The position numbers and the translations under genes were made by a program. A stretch of DNA of 22,673 nucleotides from Dehalococcoidia bacterium (lineage in GTDB: Bacteria; Chloroflexota; Dehalococcoidia; SZUA-161; SpSt-899), in the NCBI GenBank assembly GCA_023271515.1, contig JALPXQ010000012.1, forward strand, positions 1 through 22,673, read 5' to 3'. Positions 12,339 to 20,209 of this stretch are shown in pieces (position 1 is the first letter of the stretch; each line of letters begins with the position of its first letter). The notes beneath the pieces are model-generated. The model was not told the origin of the DNA. It worked only from the letters and a program-made list of their open reading frames with translations, and did not search any database.

Positions 12339-13666
12339 TCCCACAGGGGATTGATGACCAGGCCCGCGGCGGTCTTGGGATAGAAATAGGTTGATTTTGG
12401 AGGCATCCTCACACCGGCATCCGCAACAGCAAAAAGGCTGGGAGTAGACACCGGATTGAGGAAGAACGCCAGTTGCGCCATTCCCCTATCCACCCTCCGC
12501 AGGGCTTCCCTTCCATCAGCGGAATACTCCAGACACTCCTTCTCCCTTTCAGGACTGTCTATCCCCAACATGCCTCGTAGTATCGCCCAGTGGAGGATAT
12601 TTACATCCAAATCCTTCCAGGCCGCCGGCTTATCACCAGGCAGTATGTTATGTAAAGCCGACTCCTCGCCAGGGGTCAGCAGATAGAAAACGCCTTCCGA
12701 TAGCCCATAGAGTCCAAAGGCCATGCCTCTATCACCCGCCTCCCTCAGAGCCGTCGTCCAACGGCGCAAGTTCCCGGAAGCATCGGATAAATACCGGGGT
12801 ATTTCTTGAATCTGGAAACGCTGGCTAAGTGTTTCTTTCAGCTTGGTGACCGTCCCTGAATCAATACCGCTTACCAGACGATGAACAGGCAGCACCACCA
12901 GACCAGGATCTTGAGAATCTATGAGGGTCATCATCACAAAGTCAGAGGCTTTATCACCAAGAGTGCTCGAATGAGCAGCGAATCGCTCATCCCTGTAAGC
13001 TAAGGCCGTCTCGTATCTATGGTGGCCATCGGCGATGTGGATAACCCTGCCGGCAAGAAACCCTGCAACTCTCCGAACCGTCTCGGCCTCAGTCACTACC
13101 CAGACATTGAAAGTCACCCCAAGATCGTCAACGGCGGTCAGGGAAGGCTTCTCCCTGCTTACATTGGAGAAGAGTGGCCGAAGACTCTCCTCCTCATGCT
13201 GGAATATGCCCATTATGGGGCTAAAATTGGCTCGGCAGGCTCTCAGGAGATTGATGCGGTCTACGGCCGGCTCCTTCATGGTGGTCTCGGTGGGCCGAAT
13301 TCGACCGGCACCCAGATCCTCCAGCCTTACCGCAGCGGTAATTCCCCAGTAGCTCCGGAGGTTATTCTCATATGGAAAGCGATGCTCGGTGAGATAAAAT
13401 GCCGGGCGCTGCTCCCGAACCAGGACACCATCGCGGAGCCAGTCATTCAGGGTATTCGCCGCGCGGGTGTACTTATCATTGCCCGGAATATCTTCGGAAA
13501 ACTCCTGGCCAAACTCAAGCCGGATGATATTATAGGGGCTTCTCCGGTGGTAGGAAGCCTGCTGCTCCGGGGTGATGACATCGTATGGAGGGGTGATTAC
13601 GGAGGACGGGTCACCGATCATCCCGATATTATATCGGATCCCCCGAAAGGGTCGAACGTCCGCCAT
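12335..13666 (-). CDS. DUF1015 family protein
   Basis: Soluble 443-residue protein of a widespread family without firmly established biochemistry. Characteristic segments are ADVRPFRGIRYN at the start, TPPYDVITPEQ (25-35), the ETTMKEPAVDRINLLRA...FSPIMGIF stretch (127-155) and the hallmark IADGHHRYETALAYRDE (211-227), whose His-His-Arg cluster suggests a catalytic or metal/phosphate site. In various anaerobes members lie next to serC and serA. Here the gene converges on serA and is the last gene of the - strand unit pcrA-rph-DUF1015, overlapping the rph stop (TAATG), so it is translationally coupled. A role in serine or phosphate metabolism is a guess from neighbourhood only. Confidence 0.92.
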   Translation of the reverse strand: MADVRPFRGIRYNIGMIGDPSSVITPPYDVITPEQQASYHRRSPYNIIRLEFGQEFSEDIPGNDKYTRAANTLNDWLRDGVLVREQRPAFYLTEHRFPYENNLRSYWGITAAVRLEDLGAGRIRPTETTMKEPAVDRINLLRACRANFSPIMGIFQHEEESLRPLFSNVSREKPSLTAVDDLGVTFNVWVVTEAETVRRVAGFLAGRVIHIADGHHRYETALAYRDERFAAHSSTLGDKASDFVMMTLIDSQDPGLVVLPVHRLVSGIDSGTVTKLKETLSQRFQIQEIPRYLSDASGNLRRWTTALREAGDRGMAFGLYGLSEGVFYLLTPGEESALHNILPGDKPAAWKDLDVNILHWAILRGMLGIDSPEREKECLEYSADGREALRRVDRGMAQLAFFLNPVSTPSLFAVADAGVRMPPKSTYFYPKTAAGLVINPLWE

Positions 13667-14385
13667 TACCCCAGCCTCTCGATTGCCGCTCTCTGAATCT
13701 GAAGGAGCTCCTGGATCCCTTTCTCCGCCAGGGCAAGCAGGGAGTCAATGGTGCTCCTGGAAAAGGCCTTACCCTCGGCAGTCCCCTGAACCTCGATGAA
13801 CCCGCCGGCATCGTTCATCACGATGTTGAAATCGACCTCCGCATGAGAATCCTCCTCATAGGAAAGATCGAGCAGATGGACGCCGTCAACCACGCCCACG
13901 CTGGTAGCGGCGAGCGCACCCCTGAAGGGAGAGGTCAGAAGCTCGCCCCTTTCCCTTAAGGTCTGGAATGCCTGGGATAGCGCCACATACGCCGCGGTGA
14001 TAGCCGCCGTTCTGGTTCCGCCATCCGCCTGAAGAACGTCGCAATCCACAACGAAGGTCCGCTCGCCGAGGGCATCAAGATTGATCACCCCCCGAAGTGA
14101 GCGGCCAATAAGGCGCTGGATTTCGTAACCCCTCCCCCCGATTCTATCCCTGGGGATACGGCTCTGAGTAGACCGGGGCAACATCCCGTACTCCGCCGTT
14201 ACCCAGCCAGAGCCAGTTCCCTTGAGGAAAGGAGGGACCCGCTCCTCCACGCTGACGGCGCAAATCACCCTGGTCTCACCCAGCTCAATTAATGCCGATC
14301 CCTCAGCATACCCCTGAAAGCCCGGGGTGATTCGCACAGCCCGGAGCTCATCGGCGGCACGACCGTCAAATCGGGCCAATCTCAT
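13666..14385 (-). CDS. rph: ribonuclease PH
   Basis: Phosphorolytic 3'-5' exoribonuclease that trims the 3' ends of tRNA precursors, active as a hexamer. The 239 residues start with RFDGRAADELRAVRITPGF, then GETRVICAVSVEE, GWVTAEYGMLPRST, IGRSLRGVINLDALGERTFVVDCDVLQADGGTRTAAITAAYVAL (about 93-136, with the phosphate-binding GGTRT), and the DLSYEEDSHAEVDFNIVMN segment carrying the conserved acidic residues. Length matches the family. Its ATG overlaps the upstream helicase stop (ATGA) and its TAA overlaps the next start, so three genes are read as one coupled unit. Confidence 0.97.
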   Translation of the reverse strand: MRLARFDGRAADELRAVRITPGFQGYAEGSALIELGETRVICAVSVEERVPPFLKGTGSGWVTAEYGMLPRSTQSRIPRDRIGGRGYEIQRLIGRSLRGVINLDALGERTFVVDCDVLQADGGTRTAAITAAYVALSQAFQTLRERGELLTSPFRGALAATSVGVVDGVHLLDLSYEEDSHAEVDFNIVMNDAGGFIEVQGTAEGKAFSRSTIDSLLALAEKGIQELLQIQRAAIERLG

Positions 14386-16517
14386 GATAATCTCTCCAGC
14401 GGAGCCAGGCTCACCAGTAGCCTCTTCACCCCCACCCCCCTCCCGAAGGCCACGGTAACCTCATGGTCATCCCTGGTGGCAACAGCGTTGACCACCGTTC
14501 CATCACCAAATTTGGCATGATGAACCCTATCACCGGCCTTAAGTTCCGCAGTCTGGGGGCGGGTAGGCTCGCCGCATGGGCTCACCGTTGTTTGTCGATT
14601 CGAGTTGCGGACTACCAAATGCGCCGGAATATCCTTCAGGAAGGAGGAAGGTAAGTTCGGCCGGTTCCCCCCATAGAGACTACGGCGAAAGGCATAAACC
14701 AGATACACCCTTTCTTTAGCACGGGTTATCCCCACATAGCAGAGCCGCCGCTCCTCCTCCATCTGTTCCGGGTTGGCAAAAGAGCGAAAATGGGGCAGAA
14801 TTCCCTCCTCCATACCCACAATAAAGACCACCGGAAATTCCAGCCCCTTGGCCTGATGCAGGGTGATCAGGGTGACAGCCTCAATCCCCTCCGCCAGATC
14901 ATCTACATCGGAGATCAGGGACACTCGTTCCAGCAGGGCCGCCAGGGCATCTTGAGGTTCGAGATCGTTATACTCACCTGCCATACTCCGGAGCTCGAGG
15001 ACGTTGCTCCATCTCTCCTCACCATCATCGCTCTCCAGAATATATTCCTTGTATCCGATACGCTCCAGAAGCATATCAAACAGGCCCACCAGGTCCCGTT
15101 GTGATCTCTCAGATATGAGCTCATCAAGCATGCTGGTGAAACTATTTAGAATCTGAATGCTCCGGGGTGAGTGTGAGGTTTCCTCTCCATTAGCGATGAG
15201 TTTCAAGGCGGAGTAAAGCGGTATCTCCCTACTACGAGCCCACCACGAAAGCTTGGCCATAGTGCGCTGCCCGATTCCCCGTGGTGGAACATTAATTATC
15301 CGAGCCAGACTCACGCTATCGTAGGGATTGTTGATCAGCCTGAGATACGAGAGGACATCCTTAACCTCACGCCGCTCGAAGAAACGGGTAGCACCCACCA
15401 GCTTATAGGGAAGTCCATAGCGAACGAAAGCTTCTTCAAGCGCCCGAGATTGGGCATTAGTTCGATACATCACCGCACAGTCACCCGTGCTATAGCCATG
15501 ATCGTTTATGAGGCTGTCAATCTCACGGACTACGAATTGGGCCTCTTCCTGCTCGTTATAGGTTTCTATGATACCAATAGGAACCCCACCCCCATTCTGG
15601 GCATAGAGGCTTTTCTCCCGGCGCCTCTTGTTGCATGAAATAAGATGGGAAGCGGCCGTCAGAATGGTCTGAGTAGAGCGATAGTTCTGCTCCAGGAACA
15701 CCACCCTGGCATCCTGATAATCACGCTCGAAGTCCATGATGTGACGGAGGTCAGCAAATCTCCACGAGTATATCGATTGATCAGGATCCCCGACGGCGCA
15801 AATATTGCGGTGCTTACCTGCCAACTGCCTTGCCAGAGCATACTGGGCCACATTGGTATCCTGAAACTCGTCGATCATGACATACAAGTAGCGGGACTGG
15901 TATTCTGACAGGACATCGTGGTGATTCCTGAAGAGGCAAACTGTTCGCATCAGGAGATCGTCGAAATCCAGCGCTCTGCTCTCGATGAGCATCCTCTGAT
16001 AGAGTTCGTAGACTCTCTTGGTCACTTCCTCGGGGTAATTCCGGCTTACATACTCCTTTGGTCCCAGAAGCCTTGCCTTAGCCGAGGATATAGCCGACTT
16101 TATCGCCCGCGGGGGATTCTGTTTAGGATCAAGACTCAACTCCTCCAGGCAGCGAGCAATGAGGCTCATCTGGTCGCCGTCGTCATAAATTACGAATCTT
16201 CGTTCCAGCCCGATATGGTCCGCCTCCCGCCGCAGGATACCGGCGCAGATAGCATGGAATGTGCCCAAGGTGATCCCCTCCGCCTGATCGCCGAGCATAC
16301 GGCAGACACGCTCCTTCATCTCCCGGGCTGCCTTGTTGGTAAAGGTAACCGCCAGGATACGATAGGGACTTATGCCGCAGACCTTAATGAGGTAAGCAAT
16401 GCGATGAGCGATGACGCGGGTCTTGCCGCTTCCGGGGCCGGCAACAACCAGTTGCGGCCCTTCGACGCATTCCACCGCTGCCCTCTGGGCGGGATTGAGA
16501 TCGGCTAGAATATCCAT
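14382..16517 (-). CDS. pcrA: UvrD/PcrA-type superfamily 1A DNA helicase
   Basis: 3'-5' DNA helicase for nucleotide excision repair and clearing of replication blocks. From ATG 16517 (711 aa) the motifs are Q-motif LNPAQRAAV (7-15), Walker A AGPGSGKT (26-33), Ia TFTNKAA, II DEFQDTN (216-222), III GDPDQSIYSWR (243-253), IV QNYRST (277-282), V TLHQAKGLEF and VI VGITRAKERVYLVYA, followed by the PcrA C-terminal Tudor-like domain (AGDRVHHAKFGDGTVV). The frame extends 16 codons further to 16565, but that part is encoded by the dispersed repeat and does not align with the family, so the internal ATG giving MDILADLNPAQ is chosen. The ribosome site is weak. It lies 133 bases behind speE and may be read from the speD promoter. 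Confidence 0.96.
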   Translation of the reverse strand: MDILADLNPAQRAAVECVEGPQLVVAGPGSGKTRVIAHRIAYLIKVCGISPYRILAVTFTNKAAREMKERVCRMLGDQAEGITLGTFHAICAGILRREADHIGLERRFVIYDDGDQMSLIARCLEELSLDPKQNPPRAIKSAISSAKARLLGPKEYVSRNYPEEVTKRVYELYQRMLIESRALDFDDLLMRTVCLFRNHHDVLSEYQSRYLYVMIDEFQDTNVAQYALARQLAGKHRNICAVGDPDQSIYSWRFADLRHIMDFERDYQDARVVFLEQNYRSTQTILTAASHLISCNKRRREKSLYAQNGGGVPIGIIETYNEQEEAQFVVREIDSLINDHGYSTGDCAVMYRTNAQSRALEEAFVRYGLPYKLVGATRFFERREVKDVLSYLRLINNPYDSVSLARIINVPPRGIGQRTMAKLSWWARSREIPLYSALKLIANGEETSHSPRSIQILNSFTSMLDELISERSQRDLVGLFDMLLERIGYKEYILESDDGEERWSNVLELRSMAGEYNDLEPQDALAALLERVSLISDVDDLAEGIEAVTLITLHQAKGLEFPVVFIVGMEEGILPHFRSFANPEQMEEERRLCYVGITRAKERVYLVYAFRRSLYGGNRPNLPSSFLKDIPAHLVVRNSNRQTTVSPCGEPTRPQTAELKAGDRVHHAKFGDGTVVNAVATRDDHEVTVAFGRGVGVKRLLVSLAPLERLS

Positions 16518-16539
16518 AGTAAGTAGTCGGGTTGTCGGG

Positions 16540-16612
16540 TTCACGGTTGGTGGGCTTATCTTCAAACGGTTCGATCTTCATCGCTCTCTAACCCCTGGGC
16601 CTGCGGCCGGGG
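16540..16612. repeat. mosaic dispersed repeat, copy 2
   Basis: TTCACGGTT...ACGGTTCGATCTTCATCGC TCTCTAA (16540-16591) resembles 6691-6742. The following 22 bases (16591-16612, CCCTGGGCCTGCGGCCGGGG) are an exact inverted copy of 6636-6657. It fills the spacer between speE and the helicase gene and supplies the false N-terminal extension of the latter. Confidence 0.75.
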
Positions 16613-16650
16613 GCAGGCCTTGAACTGTGAACCCTGGGACTTTGAATCTG

Positions 16651-17565
16651 TCACGGGATAAACACCGGATTATCCTCGGTGATCACCATCGTCTCACTGT
16701 CCATCGCGTCCCGAAGATATTTAGGAATAAAGAAGAGACCTTGATGAGTTTGCCCATCGTAAAAGGCAAGGGGCTTGTTCAAGCGATGGCTAATTCGACG
16801 ATCAACCTCCTCTGGAGAAAGCCTGAGGGGATCGAATTTGAGAGACGCCAGCGAAAATCCCCAGGGTCCTCCGAAGGAAGGAACGTTTACCTCATAGGGG
16901 GCAACTACCGGAAAAGCAGTTTTCAGGGTGTTATTAATCGCCGTATAGACCTGGGTGATGCCCAGGCACGTAGTCCCAGCCTGCAGGGCGAAAGTGGCAT
17001 CATCAGCGAGCTTGCTCTTGAGGAGCTGGTAGAACTTCTGGGTGTACAGGAGATAGGCCGGCCCCCCTTCTATGGGTTCAGGCAGATCAATGATGATAAC
17101 GTCGAATCGTTCTTTAGTCTCAGCCAGGTATTTCCCGGCATCCAGGTGCAGAAGCTTCACCCGAGGATCGTCAAAGGAGCCCTGGTGATGAGCCGGCAGG
17201 AGCCGCTTGCAAACGTCTATCACCTCGGCATCGATATCCACCATCACCACCTTCTTGACCGTCTTATGAGCCAGGACCTCTCTCAGGGTCGCCCCCTCCC
17301 CACCACCCGCAATGAACACCGTTTCAGGATTGGGATGGAGGATCATCGCCGGATGAACCAGTGCTTCATGATAGATGAATTCGTCCTTCTCGCATGATTG
17401 TATCTTTCCATCCAGAATGAGACATTTGCCAAAGCTTACGGTTTCGATCACTTCCACCGTCTGATATTTCGAGCGGCCGAAATAAAGGACATCCTTGACC
17501 GCAAATTGCTGGATAGTATCCGGGGTGACAAACTCCATGAACCAGGTTGAAGGCACCCTCGCCAT
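16651..17565 (-). CDS. speE: aminopropyltransferase, spermidine/thermospermine synthase-like
   Basis: Transfers the aminopropyl group of decarboxylated S-adenosylmethionine to a polyamine. The 304 residues show the N-terminal strands with the IQSCEKDEFIYHEALVHPA gatekeeping stretch (about 55-73), the nucleotide loop AGGGEGATLREVL (86-98), VDIDAEVID (109-117) and the catalytic Asp160 region, which reads IIIDLPEPIEGGPAYLLYTQKFY. Bacterial spermidine synthases usually have a DSTDP-type sequence here; the EGGP..LYT..FY form and the later QAG and PSFGGPWGFSLAS stretches resemble thermospermine synthases (plant ACL5 type). ATG 17565 has GAGGAG about 10 bases upstream. It starts 4 bases after the speD stop, so the pair is co-expressed. 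Product (spermidine, thermospermine or other) is open. Confidence 0.92.
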   Translation of the reverse strand: MARVPSTWFMEFVTPDTIQQFAVKDVLYFGRSKYQTVEVIETVSFGKCLILDGKIQSCEKDEFIYHEALVHPAMILHPNPETVFIAGGGEGATLREVLAHKTVKKVVMVDIDAEVIDVCKRLLPAHHQGSFDDPRVKLLHLDAGKYLAETKERFDVIIIDLPEPIEGGPAYLLYTQKFYQLLKSKLADDATFALQAGTTCLGITQVYTAINNTLKTAFPVVAPYEVNVPSFGGPWGFSLASLKFDPLRLSPEEVDRRISHRLNKPLAFYDGQTHQGLFFIPKYLRDAMDSETMVITEDNPVFIP

Positions 17566-17569
17566 GAAC

Positions 17570-17914
17570 TTACGCTCCTCTCTTAAGTTCTACAATGGAG
17601 GGGTTTTGAGAGCCGAGTTTCTCTATGATAAGCTTCGCCGCCTCCTCCGGATGAAACGAATCGCTGTGGGTAAAGATATCCACCGCTGCATAGCCATATT
17701 CCGGCCAGGTATGGATACAAATATGAGAGCCAGTGGCAAGCACCAGTCCACTGACTCCCTGTGGAGTAAAATGATAGAAGGATTCCCCCAGCATCTCCTC
17801 TTGCGATCGTTGTGCTACGGACGAGAGGGCAGTTCTCAGGAACTCCAGATCGTCAAGTACATCCTTATTGCAATCCTTCAAATCCAAAAGGAAGTGCTTC
17901 CCCAGAGTGTGCAA
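17570..17914 (-). CDS. speD: SpeD-family pyruvoyl decarboxylase (S-adenosylmethionine decarboxylase-like, altered active site)
   Basis: Proenzyme of 114 residues that normally self-cleaves to a pyruvoyl enzyme making decarboxylated S-adenosylmethionine. Alignment to the Thermotoga-type enzyme is almost gap-free: MHTLGKHFLLDL, GVSG with Ser55, the cleavage region ATGSH with Ser63, IHTWPEYGYAAVD with His68. Two usual active-site residues differ. The Glu before the cleaved Ser is Gly62, and the catalytic proton donor Cys83 (in FTCG) is His83 (FTHS). It is also somewhat short at the C-terminus. The start is TTG 17914, with GGGAG about 10 bases upstream and a near-consensus promoter 20 bases away. 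SpeE follows directly. Self-cleavage looks possible; decarboxylation of S-adenosylmethionine is doubtful, and a changed substrate is a real alternative. Confidence 0.9.
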   Translation of the reverse strand: MHTLGKHFLLDLKDCNKDVLDDLEFLRTALSSVAQRSQEEMLGESFYHFTPQGVSGLVLATGSHICIHTWPEYGYAAVDIFTHSDSFHPEEAAKLIIEKLGSQNPSIVELKRGA

Positions 17915-17933
17915 CCCAAAATCTCCCTAGTTA

Positions 17934-17962
17934 ATTATAGAGCATACGGGTGACTTTCTCAA
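17934..17962 (-). promoter_or_regulatory. strong sigma70-type promoter for the speD operon
   Basis: On the - strand TTGAGA (17962-17957) is followed after exactly 17 bases by TATAAT (17939-17934). The start site would be near 17927, with GGGAG a few bases later and the TTG start at 17914, giving a very short leader of about 13 bases. It separates the polyamine unit from the oxidoreductase unit upstream. Confidence 0.8.
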
Positions 17963-18076
17963 ATGAGCGGCGGTGCCAACCCCTTTAACCCTCTCTGGCC
18001 TTCTTCAAGGTAGACCGGCCGGTTGCCAGGTCGTCCATCAGCCCCACCAAAAGAGCCCTCACTCGGAGAGATGGCC

Positions 18077-20209
18077 TTACGATCCCCCTCCCTTCATGGA
18101 ACCCCTTCTGGGAGGAAACTTCACGGAAGAAATCTTCAGTCTGAGGTCACACTGCAGGCACCGCAACGATTCCCTGGACGCCGCCTCCTCATCATAGCCA
18201 TGCTCTACCTCGCTGAAGCTGCCCAGCCGCTCCTCTACGGGCATATGAGACATCCCACAGCGGGGCTGCTGGTAGGGAAGATTCTCGTCGCGCCCTCGCC
18301 AGAAATCAACCTCCTCAACTGGTCCCAATTCCTCATCTATGATACCGCTCCCTCCGAGATACTTGTCTATACTGATTGCCCCTCTTCTTCCTGCGGCAAT
18401 AGCCTTGATGACCGAGGCGGGGCCGGTTACAGCATCACCACCAGCAAAGACACCTTTTATGCTGGTAGTGTTATCGCCGCCATTTACCTGAATAAGATTC
18501 CCCCGCCCGGTTGCCACTTGAAAGCCCGCCGGAACTTCGGGCATCTGCCCGATTGCGCTAATCACAGAGTCATAATCACTGACGAATTCACTCCCTTTGA
18601 TGGGGACCGGGCGTCTCCTGCCACTGGAATCAGGCTCCCCCAGCTCCATGCGAATACATTCCAGTTTAACCATTCCGTTCTCATTCCAGATCTTAACCGG
18701 GGCAGTCAGGTAGGTGATCTTCACCCCCTCCTCTAAAGCACCTTCCACCTCCTCGGACATGGCCGGCATCTCCGCCCGAGTGCGGCGATAGATAATGGTT
18801 ACATCCGGGACACCGAGCCTCAAGGCGGTGCGGGCAGCATCTATGGCAACATTTCCACCACCAATAACGGCTACTTTATTCCCCAGGTTTACCTTTTGAC
18901 CCAGACTCACCTCTTTAAGAAGGGTGATTGCCTCCATCACACCGGGACTATCCTCGCCCTCTACTCCCATCTTAATGCCTTGATGGGCACCAACAGCCAC
19001 GAAAATGGCCTGATAACCCTGTTCAAAGATGTCGTTCAGTGACTCTACTTTGGTGTTGAGCCTGATCTCAATCCCCACCCGCCTTATCTCTTCGATCTCC
19101 GAATCTAAAACATCCCTTGGCAGGCGATACTCCGGAATGCCGACCCGCATCATGCCGCCCGGCGCGGATAAGGCTTCAAATACAGTGACGCTATGTCCTG
19201 ACTTAGCAAGATAATATGCCGCCGTCAGCCCGGCGGGGCCTGATCCAACTATCGCCACTCGCTTACCCGTAGGTGGCGCTTTCTGCGAGTTTTTCTTCCA
19301 TAGTCCGGTATCCCTTTCGGCGGCAAAGCGCTTCAGCCCCCTTATGCAAACAGCCTCATTCACCTCGTTTCGGCGACAGACGGCTTCGCAGGGATGGTCG
19401 CAAACACAGCCCAGTACCCGTGGAAAAGGGACCCTTTCCCTGATCACCGCTACCGCTTCTGAATACCTCTTTTCGCCGATGAGATGGATGTAGCGGGGTA
19501 TATCTATCCCTGCCGGACATTCATGTTCGCAGGGAACAAGTACCGCTTCACGGGTCCTCCCTGCTTCCAAAAGCCCATCCTTGTCCTCAAGGGCACCCGT
19601 GGGACAAACCTCAACGCAAGCACCACAAAAGCTACACCCGGCATCGGCCAGCGAGCGCTCGAAAGCGGCACCAATATAGGTTTCCTTTCCCCTTCTGATG
19701 AAAGAGAGCACCCCCACCCCCCGCATCTCATAGCAAGCCCTGACACATCGCCCACACAGGATGCACTTACTGAGGTCAAGCACAAAAAGGGGATTACCGG
19801 CGTTGGGAGGGATGTCTTTGGATCGCCTTCTCAAACGCTGCTTGGTGATCCCTAAATACTGAGCGACTGCCTGCAATTCACAATTGAGATTTTGGGAACA
19901 CACCAAGCAATCATCAGGATGAGCAGCCAGCATCATCTCCATAGAAATGCGGCGTATCTGCTCAATCTGGGGCGTTCTGGTCTTCACCACCATCTTGTCT
20001 GCGGCTAGAGTGGTGCATGCAGCAGGCAACCCTCGCATACCTTCAATTTCGACAAGGCACAACCGGCAGGCGCCAAGGGAGCTTAAGTTGGGATGATAAC
20101 AAAGGGATGGGATGTAGATCCCCGCATCCAGGGCTGCCTCCAGGACACTTTTCCCCTTCCTTGTTTGAACCTCGAATCCATCGATATCAAGTACGACTGT
20201 CTCCAACAA
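18077..20209 (-). CDS. iron-sulfur / GltD-type FAD-NAD(P) oxidoreductase fusion (NuoG N-terminus plus NfnB/GltD module)
   Basis: Soluble 710-residue subunit. Domains in order: 2Fe-2S ferredoxin (Cys37, 48, 51, 65); NuoG-type His-Cys 4Fe-4S site (His97, Cys101, 104, 110); two 4Fe-4S sites (Cys149, 152, 155, 159 and Cys192, 195, 198, 202); the GltD cysteine region (Cys227 to Cys288, including CVCDHPCEAVC); FAD loop VGSGPAGL (321-328); NAD(P) loop VIGGGNVA (448-455); second FAD motif GVFAGGDA (586-593); and a terminal CLQC (684-687). With the next two genes it should form an electron-transfer complex with NAD(P)H. The start is TTG, at 20209 or 20206, behind AAGGAGG (20213-20219); it overlaps the preceding gene by 23 bases. 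There is no H-cluster or molybdopterin domain. Confidence 0.88.
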   Translation of the reverse strand: MLETVVLDIDGFEVQTRKGKSVLEAALDAGIYIPSLCYHPNLSSLGACRLCLVEIEGMRGLPAACTTLAADKMVVKTRTPQIEQIRRISMEMMLAAHPDDCLVCSQNLNCELQAVAQYLGITKQRLRRRSKDIPPNAGNPLFVLDLSKCILCGRCVRACYEMRGVGVLSFIRRGKETYIGAAFERSLADAGCSFCGACVEVCPTGALEDKDGLLEAGRTREAVLVPCEHECPAGIDIPRYIHLIGEKRYSEAVAVIRERVPFPRVLGCVCDHPCEAVCRRNEVNEAVCIRGLKRFAAERDTGLWKKNSQKAPPTGKRVAIVGSGPAGLTAAYYLAKSGHSVTVFEALSAPGGMMRVGIPEYRLPRDVLDSEIEEIRRVGIEIRLNTKVESLNDIFEQGYQAIFVAVGAHQGIKMGVEGEDSPGVMEAITLLKEVSLGQKVNLGNKVAVIGGGNVAIDAARTALRLGVPDVTIIYRRTRAEMPAMSEEVEGALEEGVKITYLTAPVKIWNENGMVKLECIRMELGEPDSSGRRRPVPIKGSEFVSDYDSVISAIGQMPEVPAGFQVATGRGNLIQVNGGDNTTSIKGVFAGGDAVTGPASVIKAIAAGRRGAISIDKYLGGSGIIDEELGPVEEVDFWRGRDENLPYQQPRCGMSHMPVEERLGSFSEVEHGYDEEAASRESLRCLQCDLRLKISSVKFPPRRGSMKGGGS

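Noticed and set aside
16518..16565. N-terminal extension of the helicase frame
   Set aside because: These 16 codons lie in or beside the dispersed repeat and do not resemble the family; the internal ATG gives the standard N-terminus.
17985..18062. A 25-codon - strand frame between the FeS-GltD gene and the speD promoter (starts GTG, reads MRALLVGLMDDLATGRS)
   Set aside because: The sequence looks gene-like and may be the remnant of a lost gene, but it has no ribosome site and is too short to call.
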